64,000 nt of DNA from Spirosoma endbachense (GTDB taxonomy: Bacteria; Bacteroidota; Bacteroidia; Cytophagales; Spirosomataceae), in contig NZ_CP045997.1 in assembly GCF_010233585.1 (NCBI RefSeq), forward strand, positions 3,869,779 to 3,933,778. Reading direction: 5' to 3'. The notes beneath the pieces were generated by a model. It searched no databases. It was not told where the DNA came from and worked only from the letters and a program-made list of their open reading frames with translations. The translations under genes and the position numbers were made by a program. Shown in pieces: positions 1 through 8,506 of the stretch. Position 1 is the stretch's first letter. Each line of letters starts with the position of its first letter.

Positions 1-228
1 GAAAACATCTTACATGTTCGTGATTTTTGGTACGTAAACGGTATCTTTACTTACTACGCCAGTAATTTTTTTATCTTTCTGACATTCAATACGTTAGTGA
101 ACAGACATTATACCAATATCGGTATAATATGGAAAATTCATAACGTAGTTTTTCTGGTGATGTGCATTTATTTTTTCGTTGGATTACAATGCAAGCCTTC
201 GCTGGAGAAATCGGAATCGTCATTATAG
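1..228 (+). CDS. C-terminal end of a membrane protein (cut by left edge)
   Basis: Frame 1 is open from the first base to a TAG ending at 228, giving 75 residues with no start inside the window. The peptide is rich in Phe, Tyr, Ile and Val, with two hydrophobic stretches (about residues 13-32 and 48-63), and ends in a short polar tail, as expected for the last membrane segments of an integral membrane protein. It overlaps the start of the following sensor kinase by about 40 bases in another frame, which suggests the two are co-transcribed and perhaps translationally coupled. The family cannot be named from this fragment. Proximity to the exopolysaccharide genes makes an export or exosortase-associated membrane protein possible, but that is a guess. 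Confidence 0.5.
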   Translation, partial: ENILHVRDFWYVNGIFTYYASNFFIFLTFNTLVNRHYTNIGIIWKIHNVVFLVMCIYFFVGLQCKPSLEKSESSL

Positions 229-986
229 CAACTCTTTTTTTGCTCTTAATAACGGTCGCTCCTATTTTATTCGTGCTTATGCATCAACGCCAATATCATC
301 GCTATTTATCTGATAAAGAGGAGATTAAAAACTTAAATCAGCGCGAACTCCTTCAGTCTCAATTAGAAATCCAGAATCAGACTTTTCAACAGATTGGCGA
401 AGAACTTCATGATAACATAGGCCAGCTGCTTACAGTAGCACTCATGCGGCTAAATACACTCGAAGACGAGGTTATCGACCCGGATGCTCAGCAGTCTGTA
501 CAGCAGACCCGCGAGATCATCAGAACGATCATCACCGATGTGCGTGCGCTTGCGAAAACACTTGATCACGATACAGTTCGACGATTTGGGCTATTGGCTA
601 GTCTGACCCTTGAACTCGAACGGATTCAACGGACTGGGCGTATTCAGATACAGTTTCAGACGAGTGGCGAGACGTATTCGCTCGGTGAACAAACCGAGAC
701 AGTGTTATTACGCATGACTCAGGAATCGTTGAATAATGCGCTCAAACATGCTCAGGCTCAGACCATAACGGTTTCAGTCGATTATCAGCCGACTCTATTT
801 ATACTCTCAATTTCCGATGATGGTCGTGGGTTTGAATTAGAGGATGTAGCTAAACGAACCCTTGATAAAGCTGGGGTAGGATTGAACAATCTTTACCGGC
901 GGGCCGGGCTGTTAGGAGGCACCTGTAGTATCATTAGCCACCCCGGTGCTGGAACGCACGTCGAAATTAAGCTACCGCGTACGTAA
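189..986 (+). CDS. NarL-type membrane sensor histidine kinase
   Basis: A 265-residue kinase of the HisKA_3 / HATPase_c type that would phosphorylate a LuxR-family regulator. One membrane helix lies at about residues 9-31. The phospho-acceptor His is in the motif EELHDNIGQ (about residue 74). The ATPase domain has the N-box (QESLNNALKHA, about 179-189), DDGRGFE and GVGLNNLYRRAGLLGG. There is no recognisable extracellular sensor domain, so signals may come through the membrane helix or the overlapping upstream membrane protein. The ATG at 189 is preferred over a GTG at 162 because it leaves a clean N-terminal helix. The cognate response regulator begins 113 bases downstream. An inverted repeat (TTATACC/GGTATAA, 108-127) lies just upstream, inside the preceding gene. 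Confidence 0.9.
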   Translation: MQAFAGEIGIVIIATLFLLLITVAPILFVLMHQRQYHRYLSDKEEIKNLNQRELLQSQLEIQNQTFQQIGEELHDNIGQLLTVALMRLNTLEDEVIDPDAQQSVQQTREIIRTIITDVRALAKTLDHDTVRRFGLLASLTLELERIQRTGRIQIQFQTSGETYSLGEQTETVLLRMTQESLNNALKHAQAQTITVSVDYQPTLFILSISDDGRGFELEDVAKRTLDKAGVGLNNLYRRAGLLGGTCSIISHPGAGTHVEIKLPRT

Positions 987-1099
987 ACCGTTTAAAATAT
1001 AAACGGTTGTTTTTCTAAAAATACTTACATCTGGGTATTGTCTACGATGGTGTAACTACCTACTTTTCAGGGATCAAACCATATCCAGCCATCGTACCT

Positions 1100-1747
1100 A
1101 TGCCTACTTCCATTGCTATTGCCGATGATCATCGTCTATTGGCCGAGGCCCTTTCCGACCTAATCCAGAAATATGATAATTACGAAGTCCTGTATGTAGC
1201 CGCTAACGGTCGTGATCTGTTAAACCGACTGCACCAGGGACCCGTTCCAGACATTGCACTGGTTGATTTGAATATGCCCGAAATGGATGGTTTTGAAACG
1301 GCCGTACAACTTCGTCAGCATTATCCTGCAATACGTGTATTAGCGCTTTCAATGACTGATCGTGAAGAACATATCGTTCGCATGATTCGGAACGGCGCGC
1401 GCGGTTATCTCCTCAAAGGATGCCGACCTGCTGAGCTTCGCCAGGCTCTGGATGAAGTTATGGCTAAAGGGTTTTATTATTCTGATTTCCTGACTTCACA
1501 ACTTATTCGTAGCTTAAATACTCCCGAATCGGGCAGCTCATCTTCCTATTTCAACCTTAATGGTCGTGAATATGATTTCCTGAAATTGGCGTGTAGTGAG
1601 CTCACATACAACGAAATAGCTGATCGTATGTGTGTGAGCCCACGTACTGTTGATGGCTACCGCGAGGCTGTTTTTCAAAAAATGGGTGTTCGAACCCGAG
1701 TCGGTATGGTTATAGAGGCCGTACGTAACGGGTTAATTGAGTTATAA
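1100..1747 (+). CDS. LuxR/NarL-family response regulator
   Basis: A 215-residue two-domain DNA-binding regulator, the probable partner of the kinase just upstream. The receiver domain (about 1-120) has the acidic pair ADDH, phospho-acceptor Asp56 in VDLNMPEMDG, Ser84 and Lys106. A LuxR-type helix-turn-helix occupies about 150-215 (NEIADRMCVSPRTVDGYR). The DNA-binding domain departs a little from the family: it lacks the usual LTxRE start (LNGREYDFLKLAC instead) but keeps the recognition helix. Its targets are not shown by sequence; the neighbouring exopolysaccharide genes are plausible ones. Start is the ATG at 1100. Confidence 0.92.
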   Translation: MPTSIAIADDHRLLAEALSDLIQKYDNYEVLYVAANGRDLLNRLHQGPVPDIALVDLNMPEMDGFETAVQLRQHYPAIRVLALSMTDREEHIVRMIRNGARGYLLKGCRPAELRQALDEVMAKGFYYSDFLTSQLIRSLNTPESGSSSSYFNLNGREYDFLKLACSELTYNEIADRMCVSPRTVDGYREAVFQKMGVRTRVGMVIEAVRNGLIEL

Positions 1748-1805
1748 GCCGACCCAGATCGAGTTTGTGTGTTTCTGGCGCTGAATGCCTGCCTAAATTT
1801 GTGGA

Positions 1806-2426
1806 TCAGCGAATAGACACTTGTAGCAACTGGCGACCTAATTCATGAATTGAGGCCTCCAGACGTTCTGCCTGCTCGACGGAAGGGAATCTCGAACCTG
1901 TCATGAATCGATTAATCGACTCCATATCAATGCCAGCATGGCCAGCAATGTGATTGGCTTTCAGCTGTTTAAATAGATCCCAAACGGCGGTTGTATCATA
2001 CACTGGCTCGAATATAATCGACTCAAATGTCGAGCGATAGCATACACTTTCATCGGTTGCGTAGTCAATAAGAACCGTCCGCAAGGTATTTATTACATTT
2101 TCTACACTATTACCGCGAGTAGCAGCTAATAGGCATGGGGTTTCTATACGGCCCCAAATGGATTTTCCTTGCTTTTCCAGAATAACATTAAACGACTTGG
2201 TATGACGAAGAACCGTTGTCCAATGGCTGGTGCCTCCTGACTTATGGGCTGCCCGCAAGATAGCATTAAGCGTACCGGTCGGCACTTGCTCTAAACCAGT
2301 TGCAGGAATAATAAAACAGGTAGCATGGTTTCTGGTCGAGTGGCCCAATAAGCTATGGGTTTGATGCTTTTGGATAACTTCCCAACCTTTTTCCTGGAGT
2401 AACCTATTAAGTGCTGAAATCTTCAT
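1806..2426 (-). CDS. Single-chain HicA-HicB toxin-antitoxin fusion
   Basis: A 206-residue protein that reads as HicA followed by HicB. Residues 1-62 look like a HicA mRNA interferase: a KxSxLxxLLxxxGW start, a basic His-containing strand (HQTHSLLGHS; His24 aligns with the catalytic His of HicA) and an ending VPTGTLNAILRAA like the usual PGTLxxILKQA. Residues 76-125 look like the partial RNase H fold of HicB (VILEKQGKSIWGRIE, then a VENVINTLRTVLIDY helix). Residues 140-206 match the C-terminal DNA-binding part of Bacteroidota HicB (INRFMTGSRFPSVEQAERLE...LGRQLLQVSI). Normally these are two genes; here there is no stop between them. The HicA core lacks the usual GSHH glycine, so toxicity may be reduced. 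It is transcribed alone, convergent with the upstream response regulator. Recognition is by motif only. Confidence 0.72.
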   Translation of the reverse strand: MKISALNRLLQEKGWEVIQKHQTHSLLGHSTRNHATCFIIPATGLEQVPTGTLNAILRAAHKSGGTSHWTTVLRHTKSFNVILEKQGKSIWGRIETPCLLAATRGNSVENVINTLRTVLIDYATDESVCYRSTFESIIFEPVYDTTAVWDLFKQLKANHIAGHAGIDMESINRFMTGSRFPSVEQAERLEASIHELGRQLLQVSIR

Positions 2427-3057
2427 AGGGAAAGAAGCTTGTATATAACGAGATAGACATGTAAATATAATACTGGAAAAGAGACTAACTGGGCCGTTTA
2501 ATTAATTTTTTAGTATGTTTTTCTCTCTTTCATAAACAAAATAGTATCCACAAGTTATAATATTGTTTTTTTTGGTATTTATTTAAAATAATAAAGAATC
2601 TATTTAATACAAAAGCTGACATAATAAAATTTATGTAACCATAATATAACAACATAAACAAATAAATTGTTTATACTATCTAATAGATACATAATTTATT
2701 GCCTCTTTATCCGAAACGTTAGCTCAAAAGTCAGCTGACAAGTGTCTAATCTTACCGTAAATCAATACTTAAGATTAAGAGGGTATCGGGCCTTAGTAGT
2801 TAGTAAGTGATGAAATTATACGCTAATTTCTACTACTAACTCGGTTCTGGAGGGCCAGTTTAAGGCATTGTAGCACAATTAACAGGAGCGGTGCGGAGAA
2901 GATCTTCAGTAGTAGTGGTAAATGTACACTTCTTCCCGTAATAACGAAAAGCCTCATACTAATATATTTTCCTTCGTATTAAAAAAGTCGCAAAAACAGT
3001 TTCCAGATAGGGCGTTTTTAGCTATTCTCTGATAGATGTAAAACAGTATAATGATTA
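2427..3057. other. AT-rich gene-free stretch
   Basis: About 630 bases with no convincing coding frame. The part from 2500 to 2720 is extremely AT-rich, with poly-A/T tracts. It is followed by a more balanced 300 bases holding an 8-bp inverted repeat (AGTTAGTA/TACTAACT, around 2798-2842) with a loop of about 30 bases. The AT-rich part lies upstream of the hicA-hicB fusion and could contain its promoter and operators. No tRNA or known RNA family is recognised. Confidence 0.5.
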
Positions 3058-3103
3058 GATTCGAGTTATGATCCTGGACCTTACCAGGACCATAACTCGA
3101 ATC
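3058..3103 (-). terminator. Long hairpin after the epimerase gene
   Basis: GATTCGAGTTATG pairs with CATAACTCGAATC, and TCCTGG with CCAGGA, around a six-base loop with a single A/C mismatch between the two stem segments. It starts just past the stop of the minus-strand epimerase gene. There is no strong T tract, so intrinsic termination is likely but not certain. Confidence 0.65.
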
Positions 3104-3117
3104 AGTTGTATTGGTAC

Positions 3118-4074
3118 TTACAAACAAAGCACGGTTTGTCGATACCAGCGGACGAAGCGATTGATGCCTTCTTCGATATGAATCGATGGTAGATAACCTA
3201 TTCGGTTACTGGCTCGGTGTAAATCAGCCGAGGTCAGTGTTACGTCGCCAGGCTGATTGGGTTGCCAATCAATAACGGCCTTTTTACCTACAGCCTGTTC
3301 GATCAGACTAACCAGATCGCGAAGATTAATGGAAGCTACCCCACCTATATTTAACAGGTCAAAGCCATTCAGATGATTGATGGCCTGACTAATTCCCATT
3401 ACTGTATCGTATATATAGGTATAGTTGCGGGACGTACTACCATCGCCATAAATTGTAATGGGCTGTTCTCCATACATTTTCTCAGTAAATCGGCTAATGG
3501 CCATTTCGGGACGCTGACGAGGACCGTAAACGGTAAAAAATCGAAGGCAGGCTACATCAAAGCCATGCAGATGATGGTAAGTATGTGCCAATAGTTCGGC
3601 TGACCGCTTCGACATCGCATAGGGCGATAAAGGCCGATTTGCTTCGTCGTCTTCCCGGAATGGTACAAAACTGGAATTGCCATAAACGGATGATGAAGAG
3701 GCCATCACTAAACGCCGGACGTTTGTTGTCCGCATCGCTTCGAGTAGCGCTAACGTACCGTTAACGTTGACATCGATACACAAAGCTGGTTCTCGAACCG
3801 AATCCCGAACACCCGTCCGGGCAGCCAGGTGCACAACCGTATCGCACTTATATTTACGGAGTATATCCGTCAACAAGGCCTGATCGCGCACATCGCCCTG
3901 GACAAATCCGAAATTAGTATGCTCTTTAAATAAGTGTAAATTTATTTGCTTTCTGCCGGGGTCATACTGGTTATCAAAATTATCCAGCCCAATCACGGTG
4001 TGACCAAGTGTAAGCAGATGTTCGGTTAGATGTGAGCCAATAAAGCCAGCTGCACCTGTGAGTAAAATTCTCAT
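3118..4074 (-). CDS. NAD-dependent nucleotide-sugar epimerase (UDP-glucuronate 4-epimerase-like)
   Basis: A 318-residue extended short-chain dehydrogenase acting on a nucleotide sugar in the cytoplasm. The NAD-binding Rossmann motif is GAAGFIGSHL (7-16). The catalytic YxxxK is Y152/K156 in SPYAMSKRSAE, with the Ser-rich strand MASSSSVYG before it. FFTVYGPRQRPEMA is typical of the UDP-glucuronate 4-epimerase branch, but the precise sugar cannot be fixed by eye; UDP-galactose or dTDP-sugar enzymes are alternatives. It is divergent from the CpsB-like phosphatase gene, with about 185 bases between them, and belongs to the exopolysaccharide cluster that continues to 8274. Length is normal for the family. 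Confidence 0.87.
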   Translation of the reverse strand: MRILLTGAAGFIGSHLTEHLLTLGHTVIGLDNFDNQYDPGRKQINLHLFKEHTNFGFVQGDVRDQALLTDILRKYKCDTVVHLAARTGVRDSVREPALCIDVNVNGTLALLEAMRTTNVRRLVMASSSSVYGNSSFVPFREDDEANRPLSPYAMSKRSAELLAHTYHHLHGFDVACLRFFTVYGPRQRPEMAISRFTEKMYGEQPITIYGDGSTSRNYTYIYDTVMGISQAINHLNGFDLLNIGGVASINLRDLVSLIEQAVGKKAVIDWQPNQPGDVTLTSADLHRASNRIGYLPSIHIEEGINRFVRWYRQTVLCL

Positions 4075-4260
4075 AGATAGGAATGCTTATCAGGTTGAAC
4101 CACTGGAAGATCCGGTAAAAAAAATTGTTTCAGGATGAACATAGGTGTGGTATTCTGATTGTTCGAATCTAAATTTTACGGTAGCTTTCCATAAAAAAGC
4201 GTATTAGTTTTGGGCATTCAGCAAAATCAGTAAGCATGAGTATACTCCTACTTTACTAGT

Positions 4261-5028
4261 ATGCGTTTCTGGCAAACTATTCGGCAGACCATTACGTCGC
4301 GCTCTTCTCAAACACTGGAAGCCATGACTGAACCATGCTTTTGGCGGGTCGACATGCATTCCCATCTAATTCCAGGCATAGACGACGGAGTCAAAGATCC
4401 TGAGCAAGCCGTTGCATGCCTGAAACAACTTTCAGCCTGGGGTATTCAAAAAGTTATCACAACACCACATGTCAGCCGTGACTGGTATCCTACCGAATCG
4501 GCCACACTGCGAGCCGGGCAGGCTACTCTTCAGGCACTTGCCGCTGAAAACAACCTGCCGCTGCAGATCGAAGTAGCCGCTGAATACCTGCTCGACGAAT
4601 TTTTCCCCGAACTTTTGGCTACTGATGATCTTCTTACCTTTGGTTCGTCGCGTTACCTCCTTGTTGAAGTCGGCTGGGCAGCTGCTCCCCGGCAGCTGGA
4701 CGATTTGCTTTTTCGCATACAAACCCGAGGTTACACACCTGTATTGGCTCATCCGGAACGTTACTCGTTTTACTATGAAGACCAAACCACACTCACGAAT
4801 CTGCGTGAGAAAGGTTGTCTGTTTCAATTAAACTGGGCCTCGCTTACCGGCCGTTATGGCGAGCGTGCTCAGGCTCAGGCTCGGTTTCTGTTAAAAAAAG
4901 GCCTGGTCGATTTCGTTGGTAGTGATATGCACAGACCCGCTGACTTCACCTCTCTTGCTGCGCTGTTTACAACTTCCGATTATGAGTTACTCCGAAAACA
5001 GCCACTTCTCAATGAATCGTTGCTCTGA
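4261..5028 (+). CDS. CpsB/YwqE-type PHP tyrosine-protein phosphatase
   Basis: A 255-residue metal-dependent phosphatase of the PHP superfamily that in capsule systems dephosphorylates the chain-length tyrosine kinase (Wzc/CpsD-type). Metal ligands are visible: DMHSHLIPGIDDG (His33, His35), TTPH (His70), Glu108, VLAHPERY (His164) and GSDMHRP (Asp222, His224). These motifs are characteristic of the CpsB/CapC branch. No partner tyrosine kinase lies in the window, so it must act on a kinase encoded elsewhere. The start at 4261 gives a basic N-terminal extension of about 25 residues; an internal ATG at residue 22 is a possible alternative. Confidence 0.9.
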   Translation: MRFWQTIRQTITSRSSQTLEAMTEPCFWRVDMHSHLIPGIDDGVKDPEQAVACLKQLSAWGIQKVITTPHVSRDWYPTESATLRAGQATLQALAAENNLPLQIEVAAEYLLDEFFPELLATDDLLTFGSSRYLLVEVGWAAAPRQLDDLLFRIQTRGYTPVLAHPERYSFYYEDQTTLTNLREKGCLFQLNWASLTGRYGERAQAQARFLLKKGLVDFVGSDMHRPADFTSLAALFTTSDYELLRKQPLLNESLL

Positions 5029-5602
5029 TCAGGTTATTGGTTATCAGAACCCAAGCTAGCCTGGAGCCTAAATTCTATACCACATCCCGGTCGCTTCTTA
5101 CCAGCGTACTTCCAGTAGCTATCTACAAAAATACACCAATATCATTTGTTGGCAACATTTTGATTATTTATGTTCGATCAATACCAATATAGGTAACTAA
5201 TTGTTATGTTAAATATTGTTATTGGGTATCAGGCATCAACTGAACCAAGTCGATTAAGCAGCACGAATAAATACCGAATTGTTTGTTTGTAGTCGATCTC
5301 TAAGAATAAAACAGTTCAATACTATATATGTACAAAAAACAGTATCCATAAAATTAAATTTAACTAATAGTTACTGAAAAATAATATTTAATAACTAGTG
5401 ATTATTATATTGCAACAGGTATTGCAATGGTAAACTTATATTTTCTGCTATTCTAGCTGATATAAACACATTAGCAACTGAGAACATTTTTTTGAATACC
5501 TGATGAGCAGTTGCTCATTTTGGCTTGCAGCTAGCGGCCAGAAAGGGATTCAAGGATATACAGAATTTAGATAACTAATAGTATTTCAACCTGACTGTAA
5601 GC
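5029..5602. other. Gene-free leader region before the sugar dehydrogenase gene
   Basis: About 570 AT-rich bases with no coding frame. They contain ACCAATAT-type motifs (around 5137 and 5182); the second forms TACCAATATAGGTA, a spaced palindrome similar to one at 108-127 upstream of the sensor kinase. A small hairpin TGAGCA/TGCTCA lies at 5504-5517. The length suggests a regulated promoter or long untranslated leader for the exopolysaccharide operon. Confidence 0.45.
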
Positions 5603-6952
5603 ATGAACATTAGTATTTTCGGACTTGGCTACGTAGGATGCGTTAGCCTTGGGTGCCTTGCCCAGAATGGCCACCAGGTCGTAGGCGTAGATGTGAACAA
5701 AACGAAAGTCGATCAGATTAATGATGGTCGGGCAACTATTGTTGAAAAAGACATTGATGCTATCATTGCCACGCAGCACTTACTGGGGCGGATACGGGCA
5801 ACAACCAATTTTCGGGAGGCCATTCTTGCTACAGACCTTTCTATTATAGCGGTCGGAACACCTTCAACGGCTCAGGGGCATTTGAACCTGACCTATATCC
5901 TGAGTGTAGCAGAACATTTTGGTGAGGTGCTTCGGGAGAAAGAAGGTTTTCATGTTATCGCCCTACGTTCAACGGTCATGCCGGGCACCTGCGAAAAGAT
6001 TGCAGCTATGATCGAAGACCGCACCGGAAAAACCCGCGATGTAGACTTTGCCGTTGTTAGTAACCCTGAATTTTTGCGGGAAGGAACGGCTGTCCATGAT
6101 TATTATCACCCGCCACTCACATTGATCGGTACCGAGTCAGAACGGGCGGCTTCTATTGTTCGTACGTTGTATGACGAATTACCCGCCGAGGTAGTCGTTG
6201 CCGAAACCAAAACGGCCGAAATTATGAAGTATGTGAACAATACGTATCACGCACTGAAAATTTCTTTTGCCAATGAGGTCGGCAATATCTGTTCGTCACT
6301 GGGTATCGACTCGCATGAGGTGATGGATATTTTCTGTAAAGACAAACAGCTCAATATCTCCAAATACTACTTCAAGCCGGGTTTTGCCTACGGGGGTTCG
6401 TGCCTGCCTAAAGATTTGAAAGGGCTACAAACGTTGGCTCATGACCTGTATCTACAAGTGCCGGTTATCAGCAGCATTCATCGCACCAACGAAATTCAGA
6501 TGCAGCGGGCCATTGCCGTACTGATGCGCCATAGCCATCGTAACATCGGTTTTCTGGGAATTGGCTTCAAAGCCGGGACCGATGATTTACGGAATAGCCC
6601 TGCCGTTGAGCTGGCAGAAACCCTGCTGGGCAAAGGCTTTACGCTCAAGATTTATGACCGCAATGTGCATACCTCAAAACTGACGGGAACCAACAAAGAA
6701 TACATAGACCAGCACATTCCACACCTCTCCCGGCTGATGGTACAGGATGCTGAGGAGTTGGTCGAATGGAGTGATGTACTGGTCGTTTGTACGAAAGAGG
6801 CTGAATTTGTTCAGGTGCTGGGCGAAGCAAGCAATAAAATCATTCTGGATCTGGTTCGTATTCAGGCCGAAATAGATCCAGCTAACCAATATATAGGCAT
6901 AAACTGGTCGCAGGACGCGGCCGAGTCACCTGCCCAATTAACGTTCAGATAG
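5603..6952 (+). CDS. AlgD-like GDP-mannose/UDP-sugar 6-dehydrogenase
   Basis: A 449-residue NAD-dependent nucleotide-sugar dehydrogenase that oxidises C6 of the sugar to a uronic acid in two steps. The N-terminal Rossmann motif is FGLGYVGCVS (6-15). The catalytic Cys267 is in FAYGGSCLPKDL, and Lys210 and Asn213 are in the central helix (MKYVNNTYHALK). The C-terminal domain has GFKAGTDDLRNSPAVELAE. The N-terminus, the RYY/KYY-x2-PGFAYGGSCLPKD block and the overall order resemble GDP-mannose 6-dehydrogenase (AlgD) more than UDP-glucose dehydrogenase, so mannuronate is the favoured but unproven product. The glycosyltransferase gene follows after 62 bases, probably in one transcript. Confidence 0.88.
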   Translation: MNISIFGLGYVGCVSLGCLAQNGHQVVGVDVNKTKVDQINDGRATIVEKDIDAIIATQHLLGRIRATTNFREAILATDLSIIAVGTPSTAQGHLNLTYILSVAEHFGEVLREKEGFHVIALRSTVMPGTCEKIAAMIEDRTGKTRDVDFAVVSNPEFLREGTAVHDYYHPPLTLIGTESERAASIVRTLYDELPAEVVVAETKTAEIMKYVNNTYHALKISFANEVGNICSSLGIDSHEVMDIFCKDKQLNISKYYFKPGFAYGGSCLPKDLKGLQTLAHDLYLQVPVISSIHRTNEIQMQRAIAVLMRHSHRNIGFLGIGFKAGTDDLRNSPAVELAETLLGKGFTLKIYDRNVHTSKLTGTNKEYIDQHIPHLSRLMVQDAEELVEWSDVLVVCTKEAEFVQVLGEASNKIILDLVRIQAEIDPANQYIGINWSQDAAESPAQLTFR

Positions 6953-7014
6953 GCTCGTGGATTTAGTAGAAGAGCGCTATCCACTGTGCGCTATAAATCG
7001 CAAACGTATCCCTC

Positions 7015-8274
7015 ATGAATACATCCAACTTCGAAAATTTAGTAGGTAAGCATATTCTAATTATTGTTGAAAATCTTCCGGTTCCATTTGATCGCCGGGT
7101 GTGGCAGGAGGCAACCACACTCCGGGAGGCCGGTGCCGAAATCAGCATTATCTGCCCCCAGATGAAAGGCTATACGGATGCATTCGAACAACTCGATGGC
7201 ATCGATATTTATCGTCATCCACTGCCGGTTGAAGCATCAGGAGCACTTGGTTATCTGGTCGAATATGGTACATCGATTTTCTGGTGGTATTGGTACGCGA
7301 TAAAAATCTTTGCCAAGAAGCGGTTTCACGTTATTCATGGCTGTAATCCGCCGGATCTGATCTTTACCGTAGCGCTGCCATTTAAATTACTGGGGGTTAA
7401 ATACGTTTTCGATCACCACGACATCAACCCGGAGTTCTATCTGGCCAAATTCGACAAGAAAGACTTTTTCTATCGACTGATGCTTTTCTTCGAACGGATT
7501 ACCTACCGGGTAGCCAATGTTAGTATCGCTACGAATGAATCCTATAAAGAAATTGCGATTCGTCGGGGCAAAATGAAGCCCGAAAATGTAACGATCGTTC
7601 GGAGTGGTCCTAAACTGGAGCGGCTCCGGATTGTTCCCGGTAACAATGCTTACAAGAAAGGGCGGACCTATCTGGTTGGTTATCTGGGTGTAATTGCCCA
7701 GAGTGAAGGCATTGATTTATTGCTCGAAGCCGTTCGGAAAATTACGGCCGTGCGTCAGGATGTGCAGTTTGCCATTGTTGGTGGCGGAACCAGCCTGGAG
7801 GAGATGAAAGTATTGGCCGGAACACTGGGCGTATCAGACTATGTCGATTTCTATGGTCGCGTTCCCGATGATTTGCTGCTGGAAGTGCTCAATACCGCCG
7901 ATGTTTGCGTGAATCCTGACCGGCCTACAGAGATGAACAACCTCTCGACCATGAATAAAATCATGGAGTATATGGCCCTGAAGAAACCCATTGTTCAGTT
8001 CGACCTGAAAGAAGGGCGATTCTCGGCGCAAAAAGCATCGCTTTACGCTCGCCCGAATGATCTGGACGATTTTGCGGACAAAATCACGTATTTACTCGAT
8101 AATGAGACTGTTCGTACGGAAATGGGCGAATTTGGCTATCGGCGTGTTGCCAATGAACTATCATGGGCTCACGAACGAGGCAAATTGCTGAGATTATATG
8201 ATCGATTGCTGGCTCCAACATTTGGTCAGGAAACACAACCTGCCGATGAGCCTGTAACCGCAACGCAAGTGTAG
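7015..8274 (+). CDS. Family 4 glycosyltransferase
   Basis: A 419-residue GT-B fold glycosyltransferase for exopolysaccharide assembly, probably cytoplasmic or membrane-associated. The N-terminal half starts ILIIVENLPVPFDRRVWQEA, seen in many GT4 enzymes. The C-terminal donor-binding half has YLGVIAQSEGIDLLLEAV, FAIVGGGTSLEEM, DYVDFYGRVPDD, and the nucleotide-sugar site TADVCVNPDRPTEMNN...KIMEYMALKKPIV. The usual second Glu of the EX7E motif appears replaced in this region (PDRPTEMNNLST). Acceptor and donor are unknown; the adjacent AlgD-like gene suggests a uronate or GDP-mannose donor. A strong terminator follows at 8296. Confidence 0.88.
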   Translation: MNTSNFENLVGKHILIIVENLPVPFDRRVWQEATTLREAGAEISIICPQMKGYTDAFEQLDGIDIYRHPLPVEASGALGYLVEYGTSIFWWYWYAIKIFAKKRFHVIHGCNPPDLIFTVALPFKLLGVKYVFDHHDINPEFYLAKFDKKDFFYRLMLFFERITYRVANVSIATNESYKEIAIRRGKMKPENVTIVRSGPKLERLRIVPGNNAYKKGRTYLVGYLGVIAQSEGIDLLLEAVRKITAVRQDVQFAIVGGGTSLEEMKVLAGTLGVSDYVDFYGRVPDDLLLEVLNTADVCVNPDRPTEMNNLSTMNKIMEYMALKKPIVQFDLKEGRFSAQKASLYARPNDLDDFADKITYLLDNETVRTEMGEFGYRRVANELSWAHERGKLLRLYDRLLAPTFGQETQPADEPVTATQV

Positions 8275-8295
8275 TAAGGTAAAAGAGAATGGTGG

Positions 8296-8331
8296 TTGGG
8301 GAACTGGTTTTACCGGTTCCCCAATTTTTTT
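8296..8331 (+). terminator. Rho-independent terminator of the exopolysaccharide genes
   Basis: TTGGGGAACTGG pairs with CCGGTTCCCCAA (one G-T pair) around the loop TTTTA and is followed at once by seven T. Confidence 0.9.
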
Positions 8332-8351
8332 GGTTGATTACAAACCTTTAA

Positions 8352-8410
8352 GGTTTTTGAAACCGCATCGGCGGCCCGGCGCATCGGCGGCCCGGCTTAT
8401 AGGTTTAAAT
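8352..8410 (+). repeat. 59-bp intergenic repeat, copy 1
   Basis: Contains two tandem 16-base units GCATCGGCGGCCCGGC (8365-8380 and 8381-8396), flanked by GGTTTTTGAAACC and TTATAGGTTTAAAT. A copy with a single base difference lies at 49789-49847 on the other strand. It sits between a terminator and the convergent HAD gene. Confidence 0.85.
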
Positions 8411-8506
8411 GGACCGAGCACTAGTCTTAGACTACTACTACGGTTATTATGAGCGCTAACAGACCAACCGTGGCACGGCTCCTAACCAAAGGCCGAAAAT
8501 ATACAG

